From positions 1 to 36,108 of the forward strand of contig CACXCB010000193.1 in NCBI GenBank assembly GCA_902766005.1: 36,108 nucleotides of DNA, in the 5' to 3' direction. A program made the translations under genes and the position numbers. Each line of letters starts with the position of its first letter. The first letter of the stretch is position 1. Under the pieces are notes generated by a model, which saw nothing but the letters and a program-made list of their open reading frames with translations, was not told the DNA's origin and did not search any database. Below are positions 15,414 to 23,493 of this stretch, piece by piece. The DNA comes from an uncultured Erysipelotrichaceae bacterium (GTDB lineage Bacteria; Bacillota_I; Bacilli_A; Erysipelotrichales; Erysipelotrichaceae).

Positions 15414-16804
15414 AAAATGAATATGAGAAGATGCTGGCAGATATTGCCTGCAAGGTATGGGATAATCCCGAACCCGGTTTTTGCGAATTTGAAAGTGCAA
15501 GGATTCAAACCGAATTCCTAAAAGAACAGGGATTTACCGTACAGGAAAATGTTGCCGATACAAGAACCGGTTATATTGCTTCATACGGGACAGGTCATCC
15601 GGTAATCGCATTACTTTGTGAATTTGATGCTTTGTACGGTCTTGGACAAAATGCAGATGTCAGCGAGTATTCCCCAAACGGAAAAGAAATGGGGCATGGT
15701 TGCGGACATCATCTGTTAGGGACAGGTGTCATAGGTGCAGGTCTTCTTGTCAGGGATTACCTGAAGGACAAAGAAAGCGGAACAGTGATGATCTGCGGCT
15801 GTCCTGCAGAAGAAGCCGGATCCGGCAAAGCGTATATGGCAAGAGACGGCATCTTTGATGATGTGGATGTTGCTTTTTCATGGCATCCTTCAAACTTTCA
15901 TGCCATCGCTACAGGCAGCTCCCAATCCTGTATCCAGTGCTATTTCCGTTTCCATGGCATTGCCAGCCATGCAGCCGGATCTCCGGAACTAGGCAGAAGT
16001 GCACTTGATGCAGTGGAACTTATGGACATCGGTGTCAATTACTTGCGTGAGCACATGGAATCCACAGACAGAATTCATTATGCGATTACCAACAGCGGCG
16101 GATTGTCTCCCAATGTTGTACAGGCAGAAGCAGAGGTAAAATACCTGATTCGTTCCACCACAAATCCCAAATGCAAAAAACTGTACCACAGAGTCATTGA
16201 TATCGCAAAAGGGGCTGCCCTGATGACAGGCACAACGATGGATGTCATCTTTGATGAAGGCTTGTCGAATACCGTTGTCAACTTTACTTTGGAGGATATC
16301 CTTGATGCCTGCTTTAAGGAGGCAGGTGTTCCGGTGTATACGGAAGAAGATCTTGCCTATGCAAAACGATTCTATGACAGCTATGAACAGCCTGTCACAA
16401 GGGATCAGTTACCTGCCTATGTCAAAGACAAGACAAAACTGATGCAGGATATCAAGACTTCTCCGATTTGCAGCTATTATGTAGAGACAAATCATTCGGA
16501 TGTATGCGAGATGGGAAGTACGGATGTCGGTGATGTCAGCTGGGTTGTTCCTACTACAACACTTAACACCGCATGTTTCTCTTACGGTGCAGGCGCACAT
16601 TCTTGGCAATGGGTGGCACAGGGAAAATCATCCATAGCCATGAAAGGCATGCTGAAGGCGGCTGAAATACTGGCTATGGCATGTGAAAAAGTGTATGAAG
16701 ATCCTTCCATCATTACAAAGGCAAAAGAAGAATTTAAAGAAAGACTGGATGGGGAAACATACGAATGCATGATTCCCGATGGTATTGCACCGCATGTGCT
16801 GTAG
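15410..16804 (+). CDS. M20 family amidohydrolase, AbgB-like
   Basis: A 464-residue metallo-amidohydrolase of the M20/AbgB type; AbgB works with AbgA to cleave p-aminobenzoyl-glutamate. Metal-binding positions are visible: GHGCGHH (His96, Cys98, His100/101), PAEEAGSGK (Glu134/135) and SWHP (His159). A dimerisation (lid) domain with FHGIASHAAGSPELGRSALDAVELM follows, and a late STDVGDVSW and GAGAHSW complete the site. No abgA partner is present in the window. Other amide-linked dipeptide or acyl-amino-acid substrates are possible. It is coupled to the upstream S9 peptidase. Confidence 0.9.
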   Translation: MKNEYEKMLADIACKVWDNPEPGFCEFESARIQTEFLKEQGFTVQENVADTRTGYIASYGTGHPVIALLCEFDALYGLGQNADVSEYSPNGKEMGHGCGHHLLGTGVIGAGLLVRDYLKDKESGTVMICGCPAEEAGSGKAYMARDGIFDDVDVAFSWHPSNFHAIATGSSQSCIQCYFRFHGIASHAAGSPELGRSALDAVELMDIGVNYLREHMESTDRIHYAITNSGGLSPNVVQAEAEVKYLIRSTTNPKCKKLYHRVIDIAKGAALMTGTTMDVIFDEGLSNTVVNFTLEDILDACFKEAGVPVYTEEDLAYAKRFYDSYEQPVTRDQLPAYVKDKTKLMQDIKTSPICSYYVETNHSDVCEMGSTDVGDVSWVVPTTTLNTACFSYGAGAHSWQWVAQGKSSIAMKGMLKAAEILAMACEKVYEDPSIITKAKEEFKERLDGETYECMIPDGIAPHVL

Positions 16805-16843
16805 TGTAGAAGTGTATATAATGCCAAGAACACAAGATTGCGA

Positions 16844-16849
16844 TATAAT
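16844..16849 (+). promoter_or_regulatory. -10 box for the third S9 peptidase
   Basis: A perfect TATAAT lies 26 bases before the start codon. Another TATAAT is at 16817-16822. No convincing -35 was found for either. Confidence 0.45.
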
Positions 16850-16875
16850 GGTTAACAGGATATAGGGAGGGTTTT

Positions 16876-18870
16876 ATGCCGAAGAATAAAAAAGATTTAG
16901 AACCGGTTTTACTGGAAGATATTACAAAATACATCATTCCTGCAAGTCTTCAGTACAGTCCGGATGGAAAACTGCTGGCTTTCCATGCCTTAAGAAGCGA
17001 TGTAGAGAAGAACTGTTATAAAAAAGATGTCTATCTGATCAAAGACGGCAAAACGGTCCAGATGACTTACTCCGTTGATGCGGGTTTTCTGTTCTTCGAT
17101 GATAATGCGACAATGATTCTTTCCAGAAAAGCGGAAGACGAAAAGCCTTTTACAACAACATTATTCAAATTGAATGTGAATGGCGGTGAAGCAAAACCAT
17201 GGATTACGCTTCCGTTTCCGTTAAGACAGATGAAGAAAGTGACTGAAGGTGTATATGCAGCTGTCGGCATGATTGATGCAAATGATCCGGATTTCTATCT
17301 GGATACCGATGAAGTCAGAAAAGAGAAGACGGAAAAGAAGGAAAAGGATAAGGATTATACCGTTGTTGATGAGGTTCCGTACTGGTTTAACGGTGCAGGC
17401 TTTACAAACAAAATGAGATCCGCACTCTTTATCGTTGATGTTCGTGATGGCTTCAATGTCAAACGCATCACAGCGCCAAAGTTCAGTGTTTCCTCATTTG
17501 TTTGTGAAGGAACAACTGTCTATTATGCAGGCAACGTGCTTGAAAGAAGCGAGACGATGTATGAAAAGCTGTATGCATATGATATTGAAACAAAGAAAGT
17601 TACGACAATCTTCGGCAAAGAAATGTACTCTTTCGGCAAGCTGTTTGTGATAGATGGACAACTGTTTGCAGAAGCAAGCGACATGAAGAAATACGGATGC
17701 AATGAAACAAAAAACATCTGCAAAATTTCCAAAAACAAGGTTGAAACGGTCTATGTTCCGGAAGTTGCATTATATACAAGTGTTGCCGGTGATACGGTTC
17801 ACGGCGGTGGTGAGGGTTTCTATTGCGATGGCAAATCCTTTATCACTTTAGCAACCGTGGAAGATCATAATGCGCTTTATTCCTTTGACAAGGATATGAA
17901 CCGTACGGTGGTCTGGGAGAATCCGGGCATGGCAGCTTTTATCGCTGTCAGCGATAAAAAGATCGCCATGTGCTATCAGGACTGGAACCATGTTGCCGAG
18001 ATTTATGAGATGGACCGTGAAGGAAACCATTTCAAAAAGATCACATCCCTGAATGACAAAGCGCTTGAAGGTAAGTACATAGCCAAGCCGAAAGCATTGA
18101 AATACACTTCTCATGGGGAAGCATTAAAGGGATGGGTATTATTGCCGGACAACTTTGATAAAGAAAAGAAATATCCTGCCGTATTTGATATTCATGGCGG
18201 ACCGAGAACGGTTTATGGAGAAACATTTTTCCATGAAATGCAGTTATGGGCAGCAAAGGGATATATTGTCTTCTTCACCAATATCCGCGGTTCCGACGGA
18301 AGAGGCGATGCATTTGCGGATATCCGTGACCAGTATGGCTATGTCGATTATGACAACCTGATGGATTTCACGGATGCCGTATTAAAGAAATATCCATGTA
18401 TCGATGAAGCCCGAATCTGTGAGACCGGCGGTTCCTATGGCGGATTCATGACAAACTGGATCATTACCCATACCGACCGTTTCTGCTGTGCAGCCAGCCA
18501 GCGTTCCATCTCCAACTGGATTTCAATGAGCTTTATAAGCGATATCGGTAATTTCTTCGGGCCTGATCAGTGCGGTGGTAACGGACTGTTCGGACAGGAG
18601 AATACCGAAAAGCTCTGGGATCATTCTCCATTAAAATATGCAGAAAACTGCAAGACACCGACATTGTTCATTCACAGTGATGAAGACTACCGTTGTCCGC
18701 TTCCGGAAGGCATGCAGATGATGCAGGCTCTTGCGGTAAGAAACATCGAGACAAGAATGGTCATCTTCCATGGTGAGAATCATGAGCTGTCAAGAAGCGG
18801 CAAGCCGCAACATAGATTGCGCAGACTGCAGGAGATTACAGACTGGTTTGAGGCACACGCCAAAGCATGA
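16876..18870 (+). CDS. S9 family prolyl oligopeptidase-like serine peptidase (paralog 3)
   Basis: A 664-residue cytoplasmic S9 peptidase. The triad is Ser520 (GGSYGGFM), Asp604 (SDEDYRC) and His636 (GENHELSRSGKP). It shares with paralog 1 the sequence around Asp and His and the WFNGAGF block in the propeller. It is therefore closer to the minus-strand copy at 436 than to its neighbour at 13461. A lysine/glutamate-rich insertion at about residues 152-162 (KEKTEKKEKDKD) is peculiar to this copy. There is a good GGGAGGG site before the ATG, its own -10 box and a terminator, so it is probably monocistronic. Confidence 0.94.
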   Translation: MPKNKKDLEPVLLEDITKYIIPASLQYSPDGKLLAFHALRSDVEKNCYKKDVYLIKDGKTVQMTYSVDAGFLFFDDNATMILSRKAEDEKPFTTTLFKLNVNGGEAKPWITLPFPLRQMKKVTEGVYAAVGMIDANDPDFYLDTDEVRKEKTEKKEKDKDYTVVDEVPYWFNGAGFTNKMRSALFIVDVRDGFNVKRITAPKFSVSSFVCEGTTVYYAGNVLERSETMYEKLYAYDIETKKVTTIFGKEMYSFGKLFVIDGQLFAEASDMKKYGCNETKNICKISKNKVETVYVPEVALYTSVAGDTVHGGGEGFYCDGKSFITLATVEDHNALYSFDKDMNRTVVWENPGMAAFIAVSDKKIAMCYQDWNHVAEIYEMDREGNHFKKITSLNDKALEGKYIAKPKALKYTSHGEALKGWVLLPDNFDKEKKYPAVFDIHGGPRTVYGETFFHEMQLWAAKGYIVFFTNIRGSDGRGDAFADIRDQYGYVDYDNLMDFTDAVLKKYPCIDEARICETGGSYGGFMTNWIITHTDRFCCAASQRSISNWISMSFISDIGNFFGPDQCGGNGLFGQENTEKLWDHSPLKYAENCKTPTLFIHSDEDYRCPLPEGMQMMQALAVRNIETRMVIFHGENHELSRSGKPQHRLRRLQEITDWFEAHAKA

Positions 18871-18878
18871 GGAAAATG

Positions 18879-18909
18879 AAGAACAGGATTTTCATTCCTG
18901 TTCTTTTTT
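18879..18909 (+). terminator. Rho-independent terminator after the third S9 peptidase
   Basis: AAGAACAGGA pairs with TCCTGTTCTT and is followed by TTTT. Confidence 0.9.
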
Positions 18910-18938
18910 GCTAGACTAATAGATATTCGGAGGGAAAA

Positions 18939-19736
18939 ATGATCAAAGCTGTCTTTTTTGATATTGACGGAACGTTGATATCCATGAAAACAAGAAAACT
19001 ATTGCCTTCAACCCTGGATACTTTATACAAATTAAAGGATAACGGAATCAGACTTTTCATATCTTCCGGAAGACCGCCGATTCAGCTTCCGCTTTTAGGA
19101 GAGGATTTTAATGCATTTCCATGGGATGGATGGATTCTTTTAAACGGCCAATACTGCATGGATGCAGAGAAAAATGTTTATCGGGATCATCCGATTCCGA
19201 AAGAAGCATTAACGGATTTGATTCCGTGGATCAAGGAAACAGCAGACTATGCATGTACTTTCAATGAACTCGATTACAGCTATGATCTTCGTTTTAATCA
19301 GGGCATGTATGAATATCTGCATTCGATCGGAAAAGAAGATCAGATGACCAAGGTGGATGATCCCGAAAGGTGTTTTACGCATCCGACATATCAGATCTGT
19401 CCGTATTTTGGCGCGGAAAGGGATGCGGAATTCCTGCAGCATGCCAAAGGCTTAAAGAGTGCAAGATGGAATCCGAATTTTGCCGATATTATTCCTGCAG
19501 ATGGCGGCAAGCCTGTCGGCATGAAAGTCACACTGGAAAGATACGGTATCCAAAGAGAAGAATGCATGGCATTCGGAGATGGCGGCAATGATATCACGAT
19601 GCTGGAATATGCAGGGATCGGTGTTGCGATGGGCAATGCGGCAGATGATGTAAAAAAACATGCAGACTTTGTGACCTTGGATTGTGAACAAGATGGCATT
19701 ACATACGCTATCCAACATTTGCATATTCTTGGCTAA
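18939..19736 (+). CDS. Cof-type HAD-IIB family phosphatase
   Basis: A 265-residue HAD-superfamily hydrolase of the Cof/YidA group, which dephosphorylates sugar phosphates, PLP or FMN-like metabolites. All four motifs are seen: FDIDGTLIS (nucleophile Asp8 and acid Asp10), SSGRPP, GKPVGMKVTLE (Lys) and GDGGNDITMLEYAGIGVAMGNA. The cap domain spans about residues 85-185. CGGAGGGAAAA precedes the ATG. The natural substrate cannot be assigned. Confidence 0.92.
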   Translation: MIKAVFFDIDGTLISMKTRKLLPSTLDTLYKLKDNGIRLFISSGRPPIQLPLLGEDFNAFPWDGWILLNGQYCMDAEKNVYRDHPIPKEALTDLIPWIKETADYACTFNELDYSYDLRFNQGMYEYLHSIGKEDQMTKVDDPERCFTHPTYQICPYFGAERDAEFLQHAKGLKSARWNPNFADIIPADGGKPVGMKVTLERYGIQREECMAFGDGGNDITMLEYAGIGVAMGNAADDVKKHADFVTLDCEQDGITYAIQHLHILG

Positions 19737-19750
19737 ACCTGACTTTTACG

Positions 19751-19759
19751 TGATATAAT
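19751..19759 (+). promoter_or_regulatory. Extended -10 promoter TGATATAAT
   Basis: TGA plus a perfect TATAAT lies 28 bases before the start at 19788. A loose TTGGCT sits 19 bases upstream of the hexamer. It would drive the membrane protein and the lipoprotein together. Confidence 0.65.
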
Positions 19760-19787
19760 CATATTTGTGATTAATTTGGAGGAATAA

Positions 19788-20210
19788 ATGCGGATTTTTA
19801 GTTTTGGTTTTTTCTTGCTTGCAGGATGGTTTGCAGGCATGCTTCTGATGAGTTCTGCCGCAAAAAACTTTGAGGATTATCGCAAAGAACATCTTGGCGC
19901 TTCTTTATTGCAGGGGATTCTGTGGCTGTTGGTTTTGGCAGGATGCATCGCCATTGTTTATGTATTTGTAGACAGCGGATTTATCGGGCTGATGTTAGGC
20001 TTGGTATTTGCGTTCTTTTCCGCCTTTGATCTTTTCAAGGTGACAGAGAAGAAGGCTCAGGAAATCGGTGTCAAAGCAAGAGCTGAAGAAGAAGTAAAGA
20101 AACAGAAGGAAGAAGCTAAACGAGCAGAGAAAATGGCACAAGAAGAAAGGAAAAAGGCTTATAAACAGGCTCTTGCAGAGTCGAAAGTCTCTAAGAATAA
20201 TGCAGAATGA
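19788..20210 (+). CDS. Small membrane protein with basic coiled C-terminal tail
   Basis: A 140-residue protein I do not recognise. It has two or three hydrophobic segments: residues 4-22 (FGFFLLAGWFAGMLLM), about 44-62 (LWLLVLAGCIAIVYVFV) and about 64-80. These are followed by a long charged helix at about 88-140, rich in Lys/Glu/Ala (EEEVKKQKEEAKRAEK), predicted to be a cytoplasmic coiled coil. TGGAGGAATAA precedes the ATG. It overlaps the next gene by four bases. The pairing of a membrane anchor with a secreted lipoprotein suggests a shared envelope function, but nothing more specific can be said. Confidence 0.8.
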   Translation: MRIFSFGFFLLAGWFAGMLLMSSAAKNFEDYRKEHLGASLLQGILWLLVLAGCIAIVYVFVDSGFIGLMLGLVFAFFSAFDLFKVTEKKAQEIGVKARAEEEVKKQKEEAKRAEKMAQEERKKAYKQALAESKVSKNNAE

Positions 20211-21547
20211 AAACCAGTAAAATTATTTCAGTCATATTATGCCTGGGTATGCTGGCTGCTTGCAGCAAGCCTGAAGAATCCGTATCTTCCGTTGTTGAAG
20301 AAACACCGGAACCGGAAAAGTTCAGTGTCTGGGCAGTTGCACCGGAACTCGAATTTGACAATGTCAAACCCGTGGAAGCCTATCCATATGCTACCGTATT
20401 GTACAGTACGACCAGAGGCGGGGAACAGATGCTTGTTCTTGACAGTGCCAAAGAAGGGTACGGAAGCCAATGGAACGGCGGTAAGTATACGCCCAATGCG
20501 GTTATAGTCGATATCCATGGCATGCAGGGCATCTATGATTTCTACGGAAATGAATTATATCCTTCAACAATCCGCATTAATACGACTTTGTTTTCTCAGG
20601 GAATCACCTCGGGATTATGGCTGCATACGGACAGCGGTTCTTCCGAATTTGTGATCGGGGCATCTGATACTGCTACCTCTACCGCATATATCTTCTCCAA
20701 TGATTTTACAAGCGTTACGGAAGCAGGCATCAATGAATTTGTCAATGAACCGATTAACACAAATCAGATTACCGCAAAACTGGCCATTCAAAACGGTACG
20801 CTTGGCGTATTGTACAGGGTAAGGGATGACAGCGGCAATCTGACTGCAGAACAGGGCTTTGATATTTATGATGGGACCAAGCTTCCAAGTGGCGCAGTTG
20901 TACCGATCATTGACGGACAGTTTACAGAAACCGGATATGCGATTATTGATGCAAACGGAAATTATGTATCTACTGTAAACCAGAGCCGTGGAAAATACAT
21001 TGAAGGCACATATATCAACGGATATTATCAGGTAGCTGATGAAACACAGACATCCTTTGTACAGGCATCCAACGGGGGCCAGATTTCTCTGGATTACCAT
21101 GGACTGGGATATTTCTCCGAGGGATATGCACCTGTTAAGAAATATGGCAAATGGGGCTATATCAATGCCGAAGGAAAAGAAGTATCCGACTTTATCTTTG
21201 ATCAGGCAGAACCTGTATATCAAGGCAGAGCCTACGTGCAAAGAGGCGATAAATGGGGTGTGCTGAACCTGCAGGGAACACTTGGCTCCAATGAACAGGT
21301 CACTTTGACCAATTGTTACGGCACTGAGGAAAGTGATCCAATCGGCTCGATCACCGTCAATGTCAGCGGCCTTAATTTCAGGGACAACCCGGGAACCGGC
21401 GGATCCATGATCGGCATTGCGATGGAAGGATCTTCCTATCCGGTTTATGAAGTGAAAAAAGATGACAGTTATACATGGTATCGCATCGATACATCTTGGT
21501 GGCTTGCTGATAACGGTTCATGGCTGACCTATAATCAAAACGGGTAA
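20207..21547 (+). CDS. Lipoprotein with WG repeats and C-terminal SH3b-like domain
   Basis: A 446-residue exported lipoprotein. The signal peptide ends in a lipobox, LAACSKPEES, with Cys19 the likely lipidated residue. The middle contains a WG-repeat region (GYAPVKKYGKWGYINAEGKE, then a second unit with KWGVLNLQG) at about residues 300-365. The C-terminal roughly 70 residues look like a bacterial SH3 domain (SGLNFRDNPGTGGSMIG), a fold that often binds cell-wall peptides. It is likely anchored on the outer face of the membrane. Translation is coupled to the upstream membrane protein by ATGA. Its specific role is unknown. Confidence 0.85.
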   Translation: MKTSKIISVILCLGMLAACSKPEESVSSVVEETPEPEKFSVWAVAPELEFDNVKPVEAYPYATVLYSTTRGGEQMLVLDSAKEGYGSQWNGGKYTPNAVIVDIHGMQGIYDFYGNELYPSTIRINTTLFSQGITSGLWLHTDSGSSEFVIGASDTATSTAYIFSNDFTSVTEAGINEFVNEPINTNQITAKLAIQNGTLGVLYRVRDDSGNLTAEQGFDIYDGTKLPSGAVVPIIDGQFTETGYAIIDANGNYVSTVNQSRGKYIEGTYINGYYQVADETQTSFVQASNGGQISLDYHGLGYFSEGYAPVKKYGKWGYINAEGKEVSDFIFDQAEPVYQGRAYVQRGDKWGVLNLQGTLGSNEQVTLTNCYGTEESDPIGSITVNVSGLNFRDNPGTGGSMIGIAMEGSSYPVYEVKKDDSYTWYRIDTSWWLADNGSWLTYNQNG

Positions 21548-21566
21548 ATGAGTTACTCGTTTTTTC
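21537..21566 (+). terminator. Terminator overlapping the lipoprotein stop codon
   Basis: AAAACGGGTAA (which includes the stop codon) pairs with TTACTCGTTTT around an ATGAG loop, with one G-T pair, and ends in a T-run. Confidence 0.8.
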
Positions 21567-21592
21567 TTTCACAAATCTTAATTATTCTTAAG

Positions 21593-21621
21593 TTGAACAT
21601 GGATTATCAAGGTGATAACAT
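21593..21621 (+). promoter_or_regulatory. Promoter of the MacB-type export operon
   Basis: TTGAAC (21593-21598), a 17-base spacer ending in TGA, and TAACAT (21616-21621) give an extended -10 arrangement 22 bases before the first gene. Confidence 0.6.
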
Positions 21622-21643
21622 TATCATACATGGGGGAATACGA

Positions 21644-22816
21644 ATGAAAAAAACAAATAAAATTACAGTTTCGATTGTTGCAATCGTGCTTGTTGCGGCT
21701 ATATTGATCGGATATTTTCTTTTGCATGATAATGGCGGCGCAGCTGCCGGGGAAGGTGCTTATGTGGAAAAGGTTTCTGTCATTACCGGAGGAGGCATGG
21801 TTTATGCTGACAGGTATTCCGGTGTTGTCGAATCACAGGAAACCCTGGAAATCAAAAAAGATTCCAACAGGCCGATTGAAGAATTATACGTCGAAGTAGG
21901 TGAATCTGTTATCATCGGATCACCTTTATTCAAATACGATGTCACAGAAGCACAAAATAACATTGCTTCTACAAATCTGGAAATTGAAGGCACCAATAAT
22001 GAAATTGCCGCATTGAATGCCGAAATCGGTGAACTTGCAAGCGACAGAAACAAAGCCAGTGCAGATGAGAAACTCGATTACACCACACAGATTCAGTCAA
22101 AGCAGATGGCGATCAGACAAAGTGAAATCGAGCTTCAGCAAAAGAAAAAGGATTTGGAAAAGTATCAGAAGGAAATTGATAATGCGGTAGTCACATCCAC
22201 AATCAGCGGTATTGTCAAATCCATCAGTGAAAACGGATATGACAATTACGGAAATGAGCTTCCGTATATTGCCATTACACAAACCGGAGAATACAGAGTC
22301 AAAGGCAAAGTCGATGAAAATTCCGTCGGTGTCATTGTTCCGGGAATGAGCGTGATTATCCGCTCAAGAACTGATGAAACCCAGACTTGGACAGGTACTG
22401 TTTCCCATATCGATACCGAACCTGTTACCGACAACAACAATTACTATTCCGATAGCGGTGAAAGATCTTCCAGTTATCCGTTTTATATCACTTTAGATAC
22501 TGCTGATGGTTTAATGCTCGGACAGCATGTATTGATTGAACCAGATTACGGACAGGGAACTGTCAAAGAAGGCATCTGGCTTGACATGAGCTACATTGTC
22601 ACAGAAGATGACGGGAATACATACGTATGGGCAGCTAATTCAAGAAATAAGCTGGAAAAGAGAAAAGTAGAACTTGGGGAAATGGATGATGAAACATATA
22701 CATGTCAGATTCTTTCCGGACTGAGTGAGACTGATATGATTGCATGGCCTGATGAATCTTGTAAAGAAGGCATGCCGGTAATAACATCCGACAGTTTTGC
22801 GGAGGATGCGGAATGA
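21644..22816 (+). CDS. Efflux periplasmic-adaptor-type (MFP/HlyD-like) protein, first adaptor
   Basis: A 390-residue membrane fusion protein. An N-terminal transmembrane anchor (about residues 5-26) is followed by a lipoyl half, a coiled-coil hairpin rich in Glu/Lys/Gln (about 110-175), the second lipoyl half (VVTSTISGIVKSISENG), and beta-barrel and membrane-proximal domains (VDENSVGVIVPGMSVIIRSR). In Gram-positives such proteins pair with MacB-like ABC transporters, for example the YknWXYZ type, to export peptides or other toxic molecules. The ATG at 21644 follows GGGGGAA; a longer frame from 21548 would begin inside the terminator. It overlaps the ATPase gene (ATGA). Confidence 0.9.
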   Translation: MKKTNKITVSIVAIVLVAAILIGYFLLHDNGGAAAGEGAYVEKVSVITGGGMVYADRYSGVVESQETLEIKKDSNRPIEELYVEVGESVIIGSPLFKYDVTEAQNNIASTNLEIEGTNNEIAALNAEIGELASDRNKASADEKLDYTTQIQSKQMAIRQSEIELQQKKKDLEKYQKEIDNAVVTSTISGIVKSISENGYDNYGNELPYIAITQTGEYRVKGKVDENSVGVIVPGMSVIIRSRTDETQTWTGTVSHIDTEPVTDNNNYYSDSGERSSSYPFYITLDTADGLMLGQHVLIEPDYGQGTVKEGIWLDMSYIVTEDDGNTYVWAANSRNKLEKRKVELGEMDDETYTCQILSGLSETDMIAWPDESCKEGMPVITSDSFAEDAE

Positions 22817-23493
22817 TACTTGAATTGAAGAATATCGATAAAACATACGGCATGGATCAGGTGACAGTCAATGCATTAAAAAATGTATCTTTTTCTGTTG
22901 AAGAAGGAGAATATATTGCTATTATGGGACCGTCCGGATCAGGCAAAACAACCTTAATGAATATCATCGGATGTCTCGATAAACAATATAAAGGTACATA
23001 TATTCTGGATGGAACGGATGTTACGACATTAGATGAAAACGGATTATCAGAAGTCCGACTGCATAAAATCGGTTTTGTATTTCAGACCTTTCAGCTGCTG
23101 GCAGGAGAAACAGCTTTGGAAAATGTTGCATTACCTTTGATTTATGCCAATGTGAAAAAGAAGGAACGCCAGGAAAGAGCTGCCGAAGCATTAAAAAAAG
23201 TAGGCCTGGAAGAAAGAACTTCCTTTTTGCCTGCACAGTTATCAGGCGGCCAGAAACAGCGTGTCGCTATTGCAAGGGCAATGATCAATCAGCCGAGAAT
23301 CCTTCTTGCCGATGAACCTACCGGTGCACTGGATCAGGCTTCCGGAAGACAGGTAATGGAATTATTTAAGCAGTTAAATGATGAAGGTGTAACAATCATT
23401 ATGATTACACATGATGCAAAGGTTGCATCCAATGCAAAAAGAGTACTCCACATCATTGATGGAGAAATATCAGAAGGAGCGTTCAAAGCATGA
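22813..23493 (+). CDS. ABC transporter ATP-binding protein, MacB/LolD type
   Basis: A 226-residue ATPase with Walker A GPSGSGKTT, Q-loop FVFQTFQLL, signature LSGGQKQR, Walker B ILLADEPTGALD and the H-loop ITHD. The GALD after Walker B and the size are typical of the MacB/LolD/FtsE cluster of mechanotransmission ABC systems. It overlaps both neighbours by four bases and would energise the permease at 25718. Confidence 0.95.
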   Translation: MILELKNIDKTYGMDQVTVNALKNVSFSVEEGEYIAIMGPSGSGKTTLMNIIGCLDKQYKGTYILDGTDVTTLDENGLSEVRLHKIGFVFQTFQLLAGETALENVALPLIYANVKKKERQERAAEALKKVGLEERTSFLPAQLSGGQKQRVAIARAMINQPRILLADEPTGALDQASGRQVMELFKQLNDEGVTIIMITHDAKVASNAKRVLHIIDGEISEGAFKA

